DNA from: Henckelia pumila
Lineage: Eukaryota > Streptophyta > Magnoliopsida > Lamiales > Gesneriaceae
DNA: 64,000 nucleotides
Direction: 5' to 3'
Assembly (NCBI RefSeq): GCF_033568475.1
Contig: NC_133122.1
Coordinates: 66,115,442-66,179,441, forward strand
Shown: piece by piece, positions 25,989 through 38,562 of the stretch
Numbering within the stretch: position 1 is the first letter of the stretch
How the letters are laid out: the number at the start of each line of letters is the position of its first letter
Translations under genes and position numbers: made by a program
Notes under the pieces: model-generated
Seen by the model: the letters and a program-made list of their open reading frames with translations, nothing else
Told to the model about the DNA's origin: nothing
The model's database searches: none

Positions 25989-26114
25989 GCGCTCGGGCGG
26001 TAATTTTCTACCGCGCGAGCTCGTGCGGTAATTTTTTAACCGCGCGGGCGTTGAACTCACTGTCTTGCATGTGCGGGTGCTGCGCCCGCGCGGTAATATT
26101 TTACCGCTCGGGCC
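25989..26114. repeat. Three GC-armed hairpin motifs in the copia LTR/leader (second copy)
   Basis: Same three GCGGTAA...TTACCGC units as at 1047-1170, with one extra G between units two and three. Confidence 0.7.
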
Positions 26115-26494
26115 TACTCCATAAAATAATAAATATTATTTTAAATAAATTTTATTCAAAAAGAATAATCGGATCAGAAGACCACACCACGCCGAGCCGA
26201 GCCGGCCGGCCGCGCGTGTTGTTGCATCGACTAGCGTCTTGCCCCTTTACAAAACATCTGGTGCCCTAAGGGCCCAATCTCATAGTCCAATGTTGGACTA
26301 ATTAAGGTGAACAACAAATTGGAGTTGTTCCAATGTGGGACTACCATTTCCCCATTTCCCTCCAATTTATTTCACCAAAATTTTGAATTTTATAATACTT
26401 TGGACAAGGCTTTTACAAACAATTTGGGTTAATCAATTCAAACCCTTTCAAGCCCATTTCAATTGTAATTCATTCAATAATACAATTTCCAACA

Positions 26495-27889
26495 ATTCTG
26501 TGAGATAAAATTGTTTTTTGTTGAGGATTTAGATGTTGCAACCGTAAATCATAAATGTTGATACATTGAATGTAATGTGTGTTTTCTCGAAAAAAAATGA
26601 GATAGGCATATATAAGAACTTGATAAAGTAGGTAGCAATAGTAGTATAAATTAGTGCACGGAGCACGTCTCCAAATTAAAACTCAAGAAGTCATTAATCA
26701 TTGATAAATTCAAGCTCGCAAGCTAAATTATGTTTTGAGGTCCATCATCCAAATTTTATAATTGAGATCGATCGAGCGATTAATTTTATAAATGTAATTG
26801 GTAAGTTATACTTGATTAATATTAAAAACACTTCTTACGAAAAAAAATAAATTTATAAGATTATTCTACGGTTCGAATTTCTCAAAACCTCAGCCAAATA
26901 GACTCTTGTTTTATTTCAAAAACGAAAGAAAAAAAAATACATAAATGAATATGCTGCAGCCCCTTATTTTTGCCTTTGAATTTATTTATTTTTAAATCAT
27001 TACTATCTTATCATAATAAAATCTCTTACTAAAATATCACTCATATTTACAAAACAGATATACCAATGGTTCTTTGGTGACTATTTGTCACATAAGCTTT
27101 ATATTTATATTTTTTCATTTTTATAAAAATTTCACCCTTATTTTTAATTTTTGTTTTCTTAAACAATGAATTTTACAAATATTCAACACGGGAAATATTC
27201 ACATAACCATGTGGATGTGCCAAGTCATCACATTTATATATTTGTTTTTTAGAGTAGGAAAGTTCCTAAATTCCGTAACCTAGCTAATCTGGCTACATAA
27301 ATGGAAACAGGACAATTTTTATAGCACAGTGCAATTATAGGACCGCCCCCACACCACATTTTATAGAATGGGGTGATTTAGTAGAAGATTAATAAAAGGC
27401 TACTTGGTAGGCTAACTACATTATATTCCACCTACCACATCAAATAAGCCATTGACAATTAAGTCCTTGATCGGGACATTTTAACCTACGGTTGTAGTAC
27501 TATTTAAATGATACATCTAACGATAAATATTTATTATAAATAAAATGTAAAATTCATTAAAAATCAATGCAGCATACATAGCAGGCCGCGGCGGGCACCC
27601 GGCTCGAACTTTTCGAGCCCCGTGATTCTTTGTCCATCTCCTTATCAGAATAATGGTAATCTTCTTCATACCTACGTATAACCATTTGGATGCATATCCG
27701 ATTTTGGATATGAATAAGACATCTGCAGACGACATTTGTTTATACACCCAAAAACATCAAAGCGATCACCAGTTAAGAAAATTGTGTTCATCAGAAACCA
27801 GTCCCATGTAACCAACACCACACACACTCGTACAAACACAATTAACAAAGGATCAATGTACACTATATTTGCCACAAAGGCCAACTCGA
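26495..27889. other. AT-rich spacer between copia LTR and MACPF gene (second copy)
   Basis: Counterpart of 1554-2947. No gene seen. It should include the MACPF 3' untranslated region next to 27890. Confidence 0.6.
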
Positions 27890-30800
27890 TCAGTAATTAA
27901 GTAACGAGTACTTCACTCTCACTACAATTCTCCCTTTCTCTACACCAAGCTTACCGCCCGTCACCAACCAGTGGCCCGGGCTATCTTCGGGTCCCTTTCT
28001 CATTTCAGACGTGTCTATAAATTTTGCCAACTTGTTCCCTGCGTAGTTTTCCCCCGAACTTGAACCCGACTCATCCTGATTTTCGACACTACTGTGTTTT
28101 TTCGACTTATCGTTGGGAACATGATCCCATAAAGATCTCCTCACCGTGCATCCGGAAGCCTCGAATACAAAAGCATCATATGCAAGACGTTTCTTGACCC
28201 AAAATCCCACACACCGAGTTGAGCCCCGGTGACAATGTACACACCCGTGAGATCACTGATTAAGGTTTCCGGGTTCTCGATTGGCGCGGTGCTCACATGG
28301 GAGAATTTTTTCCATTTTACGGGCTCGAACCATCTGCTGTCTTGTTCCTCAGGCCCCTGCCATTTTGGAGCACCTATTGCTATGTGTGAGTCCCAGTATG
28401 GCTGGAGGATCTTTGGAAGAGACACAAGGTGTTGAAGATGGACACTAAGCCGGTTTTGCTTCGTTCCTTCAAGGCACAATCGCATTCCAGTTACAGGTTT
28501 TCGGCCAACTGATACCTGTGTAATTCATATCAAGACAAGTTGCAAGTTTATCGATATGGCATATGCCAAAAAGAGGAAAAGAGTTCCAACTTTACAGTCA
28601 ACTCTTAATGAATCGCTTATAGACTAACTTGCACGCAATGAATGCCATGAAAAGGATGCACTAATTCTTAAACCTTGATTTACTTGTACAACTTATTCAT
28701 CCCTTTCAATTAATTTTGATCTTCGAAAAAAATTGAAACCTTCGGGCATGCAGTTTATATTAGCATTCATCAAATGATTTCATGTCAGGACGGTCTGCAG
28801 GATATTCTTTTGCAAGTTCCAGTTTCAATAAGCAATCCCCAAAGACAAATAAATGGATCAATAGAGGACATAGGACATACATGTTTACAATCATAAATAA
28901 ACGCACACATACTTGCTCTTGGCTGACATATAGCTTTTGTCCCATCATGCTAAATTGTAAGGATGGGCAAACAGGTTCCTTTCTTGGTTGCCCAGGAAAA
29001 ATATTCTGTACGGGGGCCCATACTCGAGGGACCTGAAACTCGAGAAAATATCTTAGCTCTTCAATCTGAGGCTTGTCTGCAAAAGATATTAATTGCGATC
29101 TTTCAGGCAAAAGGTTCCAACCAACACTGTTGAGTCACTGTAAATTCTTATTGGCTGGAGATAATCCAGAAGACAAAGACAAAATTTCTTACACTCAAGG
29201 TAGAGAGAGATCGCGCGAGACAAATGCTCCTTTCCTCTAACTCCATCAAGAAGTTCCGTTATTGGAAAGAATGACATTTCAATTACATCTGGAGAAGATG
29301 GGACCGTTCTTGCCCATTGGGTGTGGCTTTGCTCCAGATCATCCCCTCCCCTTCTTCTGAATATGACAGTAACATCCTGCACGAGATACAAAATTTCTTT
29401 AAGTGTCATTCCAGATAAGCGTTCCCCTCAATTTCGACAAGCATTCAACTTGCGAGAACAGATAAAGTTATTGACACCATATATTGCTAATACCCAACTT
29501 CGGTACCTAATTACATATTAGTATATTACACCAACAACAAAGTTTGGATTTCAGGGAGGTTTAAAAAAAGGATCGCACACCTACTCAAGAAGCAATCTAT
29601 CATATTAAGGTACACAATTTGCAATTATTAGAAGATTTGTATTATTGAACCAGGAAAATCGACCTTACCATCCAACTTGCATTAGATTTTTCAGTAAATA
29701 ATAAATAATAATGTGATCCAAGGATGCAACAAACCATGCGTCAAAGAATGCAAAATGTTATAATTCTAGCGCAACACTTTTTATTCATTTTAGTGGGATT
29801 GACAAATGTTCCAAGGTCGTCCTATTTTTACAGTATGCAGCTAAGTTTCATTCTCTCAGTTTAAGATCAACATATCAGCATTCGTAGTCACACAGCATGA
29901 GCAAGGCAAGTTTCCAAGTTCTCCGCGATTTATTTCTTGGATCACTAGTTGGTGTGCTATACAATGGTCAAACTCCACATCCTTACATAAGAGGGAGAGG
30001 AAGTGCAAAAACACAGTGAACAATTATCTTTCTGTTTCATGACGACAATAGGAAGGTTCTGCATACCTCTTTACCACTACCAGAGAGATAAGGTGCAGTA
30101 GCTGGCTGTGGGTATATCCCTTGGCTGTTGAACAGAGAAGGATCGGTGCCCTGAATTATTCAACGGGAAGGAAAAATGTGAGAGGAATGAAGTGGAGCTA
30201 GACAGATGAAAAAAAAAATGTACCAAAGATCAAGAAGCGTAAAACAAGAAATACAGTGGAACTAGCCTTATCCTTGAAATTTAATAGACCTGAACTTGCA
30301 AGGCCTTCTGTGCTTGAAAACCTTTGGTTTCCAATATCTTGAACATAATTCTTGATTTCCATCATAGACAGAGGTGATGATAGGTGCTGTTTGACATAGA
30401 TTACATCTTTACCGCCAATAGTTACGGACGTAATAACATGTGTGCCGAAATTTTCAATGAAGCTGTACGAAGTTACAACAGTACAACAATTGAGGGTCGT
30501 ATACTTTGTAAAAAGACATATGTGTATACAATATTGAAAATTTGTCCACCAGTCTATACCTCGCTAAAGCAGGTGGGTCCCATGATGTTGGGACTGCTCT
30601 TTTAAACGTTTTCATTCAAAACCATGGGAGATTTAACAAGTTGAATCTTAGCCAGTGGAATAAAATATCCATCCATGCAAAGAGATTTTGTGGCAGCAGC
30701 ATCCACATGCTTAGAACCAGTGAAGCTGAATGCAGCATTGAAACTACCAAGTGGTGTATATCCAGAGAGAGCAGCCATTTTGTTAAAGTATTCTAACCAT

Positions 30801-32990
30801 CTGCATTCATATTTCACTTATTAACCCGGAATGGGTAGTCGAAAAGCATCAAAAGTTGATGAATAACCGTACATTCATTATCAATTGTTACTATAGGATT
30901 TATTGGGCTCTATCCTAGTCAATGTCAATCATCACAATATTCATCAGATGAAGAGGTACAAGCATGAGACCAAAGGAAGTGTAGATAAAGGCTTGCAACT
31001 GCAATTTGTGAAATCTAAACGGACCAAAATAATGGAGAAAACGAGAAGTGTTCCTTAATCAAGTCAGACAAACAATAAAATCCATTCAGTACATGAGGAC
31101 AAAACAAAGGCTTCAATTTCCATCATTACAAAGGTTCGCTGAAACAATCGTAGACATTGTCATGGAGGTGCATTTCATAGAACGGTGACGGTGACAGTCA
31201 CGGATATTTTTTAGAGAAAAATATAAACATTTTGGAAAATTTTGGAAACATATTAATGAAGAAAATCAGAAAATTTTGGAGAAAAATTCAAAAAACCGTT
31301 CCTCAATGGCTGCAAAGGCCGAGAAAATGGTGATATTCCATCAAAAACAGTGTTATACTAATTCACCCATTTCAGTAAGGAACTTTCTCGCGGCAGCTAC
31401 CATTTCCATTCCGGAATGGAAAACCATGATCATTAATCCTCAAACGCTCCCTGATCCATTCAAATTTTCATTTTAAATCTAATTAAAAAAATTGAAGCAA
31501 TTATCTACCACAAATTTCGAGTTATGACCGTGAGAGACAATGTTTTCTTTAGCAATAGCTGTAGATGCAGTAAGGTTAGCTACGAGAAACTCAAACAACC
31601 GCGACATATTATCTCAAAGAAGCACAAGTTTTTCTGAGGCACATTTGGAGTGTCATACTCTAGAAAACAAACTCTTAGTAATTTATGGCATGAGAATCGA
31701 ACTAGAATTGAAGTTATTTCGTGATTCTCACACGAATTTTCCATCACCAGGGGTGCTACTTATGAGGAATATAAGTCAGTCAATTGCCATATAGGACGTA
31801 TCTCCAATTCATTTTGAAATTTATTCTTTCAGAATTCTTTCAGCTACCGTCATCTACAGAGGAATCTACTCCATGGATAAAGGTGGCTAAGTCCTTTATG
31901 TACCCATCTCCCATATTATTTTATAAGAACATTAATAAAACAACGGTGACATCATATTTCGGATTAAGGCTTGTCTGGATATGTCGATGACAACGAAGAT
32001 GCGTAGAGAATGCAACTTTTCTGCTTATTATCCACCAAATGGAAAAACATCATAACTTTTTGAGTGTGTTTGCATTCATTCCCTCTACAATTCTTATTAA
32101 AGCTCTTATTGTTAGTTATTATAAATTTATTCTCAAATGGATTGTGATGTCAAAAACGATTTATACGATTCATGACTCTCAAGTGTAGGAAGGCCTGTCA
32201 TCTCCTCCTGACTAGAACCAATATAAAAATTTCTACTCCTGATAAAATGTCAATTAAAACTTCAACTATTAGTCCTTAAACTGTTCTGGCTTCAGTCCAC
32301 TGACTACACTCCTAATAATTCTGTTCATCTTACAATTTTTCAGATCCACTGTTCAGTCCTTCCTAAGAAAAATTATAATCTTTATCTTCTCTATATTCAT
32401 ATGACTTTGCTAATTAAAGTCCTAGCAGCATGATATAGGCATGTGATGGCATAAAGAGAGCAATGGATACACTTACTTACATTAAGAATAAGAGGGAGAG
32501 GGGTAAGTAGGGCTATCACCAATAAACTTCAGTTCAAAAATTTTTGCTTTGATTTCGAACACCTATCCTTTTCTTATCCTTTCATGGATATTATTGTGTT
32601 GAAACAAAAGGCATCATCCAGCAATCAACCTATAAGGAGGACCTATTTCCATCCGGATTGAAAAGAGATGGCAGAATTCAAAAAAAGTAATACAAGAAGA
32701 CACCCAAAGATTACATTTTATCAACTGCTCACCTCAGTGTAACTGCAAACACCGAAGCCATCACGGCCTCTTGGCTCCTGCGAATTCTTGATATCCCTTG
32801 AAACATTTTGAACCACCAAGTCTTCGGTTAAGTATAGATTCCTGGCAAACTCTTCATCAATTTCCACAATTTTTGACCCAGCAACACCTTTACAATAAAG
32901 CAACCTCGTATCATAGTTCACGTCAAAACCCCTCCCCAATGCCTGCACCGAATTTACAGCTGTGTGCAAAGCTGCCGCATTTTCCCCCAT
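27890..32990 (-). CDS. MACPF domain protein, CAD1/NSL1 type (second copy, frame broken in exons 2 and 7)
   Basis: Seven minus-strand exons: 32733-32990, 30560-30800, 30267-30462, 30067-30150, 29193-29376, 28913-29076 and 27890-28515. Exon 2 has two extra A residues (near 30605 and 30795) and exon 7 lacks one C (near 28152) relative to the first copy. The first copy instead has 2 extra bases elsewhere in exon 7. Choosing the in-frame base at each site keeps all family motifs in phase: GRGFDV, KNSQEP, SWDPPALA, FGTHVITSVTIGG, FRRRGGDD, EFQVPRVWAPV, LEGTKQNRL and SPGHWLVTG. Without the upstream in-frame methionine there is no signal peptide, which fits a cytoplasmic or membrane-peripheral plant MACPF protein. 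Likely role: negative control of salicylate-linked immunity, by family. Confidence 0.85.
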
Positions 32991-33362
32991 ATCATCACTC
33001 CAGCCTCCCCACACCTTCCCCACACCCACCAACAAAAACAAACAAATCCCTGAAATTCTCAGGACCTCGATATTACAATACGAATCCAAGAGATCCCACT
33101 TCTATTCAATCGCAAGAAAAAACACTTTCAGCAATCAAGATTCAATCTTTGCAATCAGGATTAAAAAAATACCCAATTCAAACTCAATCTCAAATGAGCG
33201 GAGCTCAGTAAATTTTCTTGCTCCAGCATACAGCAGAAAACGTAGAATTCAGCCATGAACTAAATCTCAACTCTTGCAGATCGGATAATCATAAAGCTCG
33301 ATCTAACTTCGAACGGAAAAAAAAAATCTCTCTCTCTCAGAAATTAACAATATCCAAACGAA

Positions 33363-33369
33363 TTTATAT
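33363..33369 (-). promoter_or_regulatory. Probable TATA box of the MACPF gene (second copy)
   Basis: TATATAA on the minus strand about 375 bases before the ATG, identical in context to 8421-8427. Confidence 0.5.
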
Positions 33370-33594
33370 AACAAAACAAAACTCTTTCGATGGCGACTAG
33401 TGAAAAAATTCACCAAGAAAGATTGACTCCCAGAAAAAGTAGAAACCTTTTGAGTTTGAGTTAAATTTTCCTCACAGATCTTGAACCTTCTTATTTGCAG
33501 AATTTTTCAGGTTTCACTTGGGTCGCTAATCTTGATGTATGTACGTAACATATTAACATACATTGTGTGTACGTTTTTGTCTGACCACTGTGCG

Positions 33595-33715
33595 TTGACT
33601 GCGCTCTTTTCATTCACGAATTTCATCAGCCAAAAGCCCTTATCATCTGACCGTTGAATTGGATTCTTTTCACTATATCCAACGGAAGGGCCAGGAAAAA
33701 CGAGTTGACTTTGAC
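33595..33715. promoter_or_regulatory. W-box cluster upstream of the MACPF gene (second copy)
   Basis: TTGACT at 33595, 33705 and 33711. Both copies keep all three. A CACGTG G-box present near 9174 in the first copy reads CACCTG here, one of the few substitutions between copies. Confidence 0.5.
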
Positions 33716-34784
33716 TCAATGGTGAGATGGAGTGCAAGTTGAAGTTACCGAATTTGTGGGCATTTACTTCATATAAACAAATATAAATTTCAAAAATCAT
33801 CCCTTTCGTCACCCATTTATTACTATATCCAATTACATAATACATTAAACCAGTTTTTTTTCTGGTTTTTTTCCCAGTTAATACGGTTTGATTAGGTTGT
33901 CTTTTGCTATATTAATGCACAGTCAAAAACTAAACGTGAAGTGGGAATATTTTGTTTCCCTATTTTAGATGTCATTTTGTGAAAAAAGAAAGAAAAAACG
34001 GAGAATGGATCTATTGTGAAGACTGTCTTCAATCATTCTCGTATTACAATAAAATTAATATTTTTGACATCAAAAATAATATTTTTTATTAAATGATCCA
34101 ATTAAAAACATTTGACTCACCTGAGTTTTTGTGTTTAATAATTCATCTAACATTAGTTTTTTGTGTTGAATGGAACGGTCAGATTTCTAATCTCCGTGTG
34201 ATTTTTATTTTGGAAATAATTATGTCTCAACATGTACTGAAATACAAACACGCACACAGAAATTTTATTTAAATAAATAAATTTTTTTTTTTAAAAAAAA
34301 AAAAAAAACAATCGGGGGAACTTGGTGACAACTGGCATGTTACTTGGTTCCATTGCCCTGAAATGATAGAGAGAACTGAATCGCTGCGCAAACACAACTG
34401 GAATTTCTCAGTTTCACATCCTGCTAAAATGTGCCACAACAATCTAGGATAAACATTAGAGTCGTTCATCGAGATTCTACCTTTATAGTATTGCTTTATT
34501 TATTTAACTCTGATATTTATCAATACGTGTGAGACTCGTTGATCCATCCATAGGTTATAGTTTCACCACGTTGGCGCAGCTTTTATGTTGAGCATTTCGA
34601 GGAATTCATAGGAAAAAATGCTACATTCACCTAATGTAGATAACATTTAATAGGAGTTTCATGAACACCCATATAATACACAGGCTCTAAACCCTGGATT
34701 GAGTAAATCAAGCGTGTTCTTCTACTTTATTATCACTTGTCATATTCTTTTCATTAATCTTCATCAGATATAAGATTTACCCTG

Positions 34785-37700
34785 CTACTGCGAATTTCTG
34801 GCCTTTTTCACAGCAAAAAGTTGGCGAATAAAAGAAAATTTCCCTTTTGCTGGGGGAGAAAACTCAATAATGGCCCCATTGCTTGTAAATTCTGTCTCAG
34901 AGGAGTCAGATTCTGGCAAAGATGGAGAAGAGGGTTCCAGGGTAAAGAGAAATTCATTGATCATCCGAATGATCTGGCTGAAGCTGGGTCGCACGTTCGG
35001 ATCCTCGACCCAGCATGAGTGGATTATGAAGGCAAGATCAGGTGGTGTGTCCCCTGGAAGAGTAGGCCGAGCTTGCTGCATTTTCAAATGAGAACCAATG
35101 CTGATCTGTTAGTACTTTTTAAACATTTTCCTTATAAACATTCAAAACATTCGAGTCATGAAAATAAGGAATTGATATCATTGATCATCGTTTCTTTCTC
35201 AGAAGTCTTCACCAGAGTTTTATAATTGTAACAGTCTAGTTGAGACTCGGACTTAAAACAGGGTCGGTCCTACCTACATAATAGAAGTATCCGTGCGTAT
35301 CATCAATTATGACATCCCTACTAGAGCTGTCAAACGGGCCAACCCATTGCGGGGGGGCCGGCCCACCAAAAATCCAACTTTTGGCGGGTTGATGGCGGGC
35401 CGACCCACCATCCTGGCGGCTGAAAATCCTCAACCCAACCCAACCAAAGGTGGGTTGCGGATTAGGCGGCCGGCCCGCGGGTTGGCTCATGACAAATAAA
35501 AATAAATAAAAAATACTATAATTAATTATAAATATCATTTCATATATAAATATTAATAGAAACATATTAATAAAAAATTTAATTATTGATTTCATGTGTA
35601 AATTTTATATAAAGTAATTAATACAAAAAAATTCACAACTTTTATTAAAAAATACATATATCACAATAAAAATAAAAATAAATTATTAATTCTCCAGCCC
35701 GCGCGGGTCGCGGGCCTAGGCGGGTTGGCCCATCTAGGCCCACCTTTTGTTGGGTTAAAAAATTTTCAACCCAACCCACTTAAATTATGTGGCGGGCCGG
35801 GCCGACCCGACGAGCCTAACCCAAATTGACGGCTCTAATCCCTAACCAGCCAAAATAAATACTCTCAAGTCCAAATCCAACTTTTAGATTGGTCTTCTAC
35901 CACCATGTCTTTCAAAGTATCTTACAATGATAAAATCCCAAATTATTTATCAGCTTCAAATATCAAACTATAAGTTGCACAGGACTCAAATATCTCCATG
36001 CAAATAATGGCATGTGGTCAGGAAAAAATCACAAGTAAAAAATGAACTGTTTCATAAATTTGAAAAGGCTAGCTCATTTCTGCACCTTAAAAGCAGCTGC
36101 ATATGCGGCCTGCAAATTTGACATCCCCTCAAATGGCATGCGATTTGTCAGCAGTTCCCAAAGAACAATGCCAAAACTGTAAACATCAACTTTGTTATTG
36201 TAGTGCTTCTTTTCCCCTTGTCGAAGTGTCACAGTACTGTACAACTGGAGAGTTTGGTGGAACCAATCAGTGGGCTCATCTTATAAGCAGATTTTGGCTT
36301 AACCATATGAAGATTTGAAAATATAAGAAGAATTGCTTAAATTTATGACTTGAATATAATTCTATTTTGGAAATTTCTGTTTTTGCCATGTAAAAATACC
36401 TTGGAATTAATATTGTAAAGATTTAAAAATGAATAAATAGAGAACGAGGAAAATTTGGCCAAAAAAAAAAAAGAAATATGAATGTATCATAACATTTTAT
36501 CATGATAGGTAAAATAAAAATTGCATACCTCAGGGGCCATCCAGCGGTATGTCCCAGTTTCCGCAGTCATCATTTCAGTAAGAGACTCTTCTCTTGCAAG
36601 ACCAAAATCAGCAAGCTTCACAGATTTCTGATTCTCCGTAAGCAGCAAATTGTCTGTGCCATTGGAAAAAGGATTGAGGGCAGTCAAATTACAGGCACAT
36701 AGTCACAAAATTGTGACAAAGAATCAAATTTTGAATGATCCTAAATAAGAAGATTAAGGAAGTGTTTTCAAAAGATTATGCTTTTGTAGACGTGATTAAA
36801 TTTATAGATTATGAAAAAGTTAAGAAAAATCAAAAGTTTAGTGTTTGAAAACAAAAGTGAAAAGTTCAAAATCAAAGTTGAATAGTGTTTGATAAATAAG
36901 TGATAAAAGAGTGATTTTAACATTAACCTTTTTATTAGAATCAATTTTAAAGAATCATAATCAACATATGACTAGTTTTTGGATTTCAATTAAGTTAAAC
37001 ATAAGCCAACACATAATTTGGGTTTAAGAAACATACAAAAGTGATTTTTTTAAGCCAAAATCTAACAATAACTTTTTTTTAGTGATTGCAAACACTCTAT
37101 AAATATCTCAAACACTTTGCTAATTCAGAAAGCCACAAGATACCAGGTTTTAAATCTCTGTGAATAATGCCATTCGCATGTAAACAATCCATGGCTTGAG
37201 CAATATCAAGAGCGAAACTTAATGCAACATGCAGGTCCAACTGGTTAGGACGTATGCTGCTGAGATATTTTCGAAGAGACATTCCAGGTAACAACTCTGT
37301 TACTATCACCATAATGGGATCTTTACACGCTCCGATAAACTGCAAGAACAAAATCATGACTAGAAGATGGAAAAGCAAAGCAAAGCAAAAAATTTAATTT
37401 GTAGCTCAGTGCAGATAAAGCTATGTGAAATTTGATTTTAAACAGAAGTATCAGTGTCAAGGGAGACAAATTACTCTCAAACAAAAAATGAATTTGAAAG
37501 AACAGTGTCACAGTCTAATTTTACCAATTGCTCTCACCTTAACAAGATTTTCGTGCTTTACTTTTGACATCATTGTGACTTCCCGAACAAAGCGATCCTC
37601 CAGGACAGCTCTCTCTTCCAAAGTATTACCACAATTGAGAACTTTAATGGCAACAATTCGGTCACCATACCTGTGAAGGAATTGCACTAATATCCACTTA

Positions 37701-38562
37701 ATTAACGTTGGATTTCAATCAAACAAAACCACCAAAGAAAACATAGCACAAGAAAGCATGCTGCAGCCAACCTGACTAGCTAGTGAAGTTTGCCATTCGA
37801 GCATGAACTGCGAATGGAACAATAAACTAAACCTTGTCCTACTACACCACCAAGTGGCAAGTGTCCTCGTAAGGAAACTCAATCTATTTAGTCTTATAAA
37901 GCCACAGTTTGATTCCTTTGGAAAACCGAAGGGATTCAATCACACCTGAATCCGATGCATTGATATGTGGCTAATGTGTGTGCGCACAATAAAATGCATA
38001 GTAAATTGACCATCTGTTTCTTCATCTAATTTTTATGTGCCCTTTTGCATCACAACTGATGATTATTCTTCATCTGATCCCTTTCCCAAAAGGAAGGTCA
38101 CAGCATCATCACTAACCTGTATCATATCTAATAGCATATACAATATGCGGGATTGACCATATGAATATGTGAAACGCATACAGTAGAATTGAAAGGTTGT
38201 GTTCCTTCAGAACAAACTATGACATCATCACCACAAATGAACAAAATCATAAACTACGTTCACATCGTTCTCAACGGGCCAGAAAATAACCGAAAGATGT
38301 ATAAATATTGTGACTGATGTTATGAACTATCAACACATGGACAGACCTACCTTCCTTTATAAACTTTTCCATGGGCCCCCTCACCAATTTTTGACCCAAT
38401 AAACAGGGATTTAGCATCAATTAGCACTCTCTCATCAATGGATAAATCCATAGGGGCCAGTGTCGATCCATTCTGTGATGAAATTCCTTCAACTGATCTC
38501 CGGCCAGATTTCTCGCCCTCCACCACCTCTCTGTATCCCCCGTTCTTGACACCGCAGTTCAT
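34785..38562 (-). CDS. Raf-like Ser/Thr/Tyr kinase, ATN1-like (second copy, intact)
   Basis: Six GT-AG exons: 38351-38562, 37538-37670, 37144-37339, 36529-36653, 36086-36244 and 34785-35075. Lengths sum to 1116 bases, giving 371 residues without a frame break. The kinase domain starts near residue 50: glycine loop IGEGAHGKV (about 59-67), lysine in VAIK (80), HRDLKPDN with the catalytic Asp, DFGLA, and MAPE. The activation segment reads [19 protein letters not shown], characteristic of the plant Raf-like C group around Arabidopsis ATN1. There is a ~40-residue N-terminal extension and a short acidic tail, with no ACT or other regulatory domain. It probably phosphorylates cytosolic substrates; these are unknown. 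Start chosen at the first in-frame ATG. A start at MDLSIDERV (residue 38) is possible. Confidence 0.9.
35322..35837. mobile_element. hAT-like MITE in kinase intron 5 (second copy)
   Basis: Same element as 10376-10897, with tagagctgtcaa and ttgacggctcta ends, atcccta(c/a) target duplication, and GGGCC/AACCC subterminal motifs. It is 6 bases shorter, mostly in homopolymers. Confidence 0.75.

Larger units (their letters stand above)
24546..26494 (-). mobile_element. Ty1/copia LTR retrotransposon, 5' part (second copy)
   Basis: Minus-strand element starting TGTTGGAAATTG at 26494 (host DNA attct follows at 26495). It includes a TATA-like palindrome near 25875-25900, a leader, gag from 25510, a CCHC zinc knuckle, and the protease active site next to the gap. 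Truncated by the gap, not by a visible biological end. It includes the counterpart of 1-1553 plus 400 further bases that the first copy lacks only because the window begins there. Confidence 0.8.
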
